Assembly (NCBI GenBank): GCA_003490025.1
Contig: DNJC01000148.1
Coordinates: forward strand, 1-62,722
Reading direction: 5' to 3'
Length of the DNA: 62,722 bases
From: Geobacter sp.
Lineage (GTDB): Bacteria > Desulfobacterota > Desulfuromonadia > Geobacterales > Geobacteraceae
Shown here: positions 62,663-62,722 of the stretch, one piece after another
Numbering within the stretch: the first letter of the stretch is position 1
Layout of the letters: every line of letters begins with the position of its first letter
Made by a program: the position numbers and the translations under genes
Notes under the pieces: generated by a model
Database searches by the model: none
Told to the model about the DNA's origin: nothing
What the model saw: the letters and a program-made list of their open reading frames with translations, nothing else

Positions 62663-62722
62663 TTAAAATTCCTGCGACATGGCCTTAACTTCGCCCGCCG
62701 TAAAGACCGGGCCGTCCTTGCA
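62663..62722 (-). CDS. pyrK: Dihydroorotate dehydrogenase electron-transfer subunit, C-terminal end (partial)
   Basis: Only the last 19 codons are in the window: CKDGPVFTAGEVKAMSQEF, then TAA at 62665-62663. The C-K-D-G-P-V-F tail is characteristic of PyrK, the FAD and [2Fe-2S] subunit of the class 1B dihydroorotate dehydrogenase, where this Cys is the last cluster ligand. The gene continues beyond the right edge; a pyrD partner would be expected there. Confidence 0.7.
   Translation of the reverse strand, partial: CKDGPVFTAGEVKAMSQEF

Overview
This 62.7-kb window looks like chromosomal DNA of a Geobacter-type anaerobe (Desulfuromonadota/Geobacterales; Geobacter, Citrifermentans or Geomonas). 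The reasons are its high G+C coding sequence, the gene set (pyruvate:ferredoxin oxidoreductase beside sucCD, a membrane-anchored CCG-domain Fe-S oxidoreductase, a DctA/malic-enzyme pair, CHAD and PSP1/YaaT proteins) and the many dispersed intergenic repeats. No phage, plasmid or CRISPR locus is visible. The assignment is inferred from content, not from a database search.

Layout. (1) 0.3-7.0 kb: a DUF503 protein, then an HlyD adaptor - ABC ATPase - two FtsX-like permeases efflux set, interrupted between ATPase and permease by a UPF0175/PIN toxin-antitoxin pair with its own promoter. (2) 7.1-14.3 kb: a housekeeping run pheA-tyrA-aroA-cmk-ispH-rpsA-ihfB-tRNA-Leu. (3) 14.2-18.3 kb: an accessory patch. 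The tRNA-Leu and the end of ihfB are duplicated around a Fic gene; then come a hypothetical FN3-like protein, a 40-bp tandem repeat, a decayed copy of the fic 5' end, a structured-RNA candidate resembling an IscB omega-RNA (HEARO) without its iscB gene, and a small protein with two identically spaced four-cysteine repeats. (4) 18.3-24 kb: small and accessory genes (beta-helix lipoprotein, DUF3943 protein, flavin-binding protein, YkgJ-like Cys-cluster protein, BON protein, a VanZ-like remnant). (5) 24-33.7 kb: a PfkB-type sugar kinase, a divergent EF-G paralogue, a DUF523/DUF1722 protein, the large Fe-S oxidoreductase, and a histidine kinase with a periplasmic binding domain plus a sigma54-type response regulator. 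(6) 34.3-44.4 kb: central carbon metabolism: dctA, a maeB-type malic enzyme, sucCD, a small ribbon-helix-helix protein and nifJ/por. (7) 44.6-54.7 kb: envelope and small proteins, then galE-yicC-gmk-rpoZ-rel-ridA, rpmB and a YdcF-like gene. (8) 54.8-62.7 kb: a minus-strand tmk-holB-ricT-metG set, a chemoreceptor, and a radical SAM/SPASM gene coupled to a ribbon-helix-helix gene; the window ends inside pyrK.

How the genes fit together. The sensor kinase and response regulator directly precede dctA and maeB, so C4-dicarboxylate uptake and its conversion to pyruvate may be controlled locally. sucCD plus nifJ would link succinate, succinyl-CoA, acetyl-CoA and pyruvate through ferredoxin. pheA, tyrA and aroA supply aromatic amino acids. 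gmk, rpoZ and rel tie nucleotide supply to (p)ppGpp signalling.

The points most worth a second look are the tRNA-Leu/Fic duplication with palindromic operators, the orphan omega-RNA-like element, the toxin-antitoxin insertion in the efflux operon, the double palindrome upstream of dctA, and the small ribbon-helix-helix proteins beside nifJ and the radical SAM gene.
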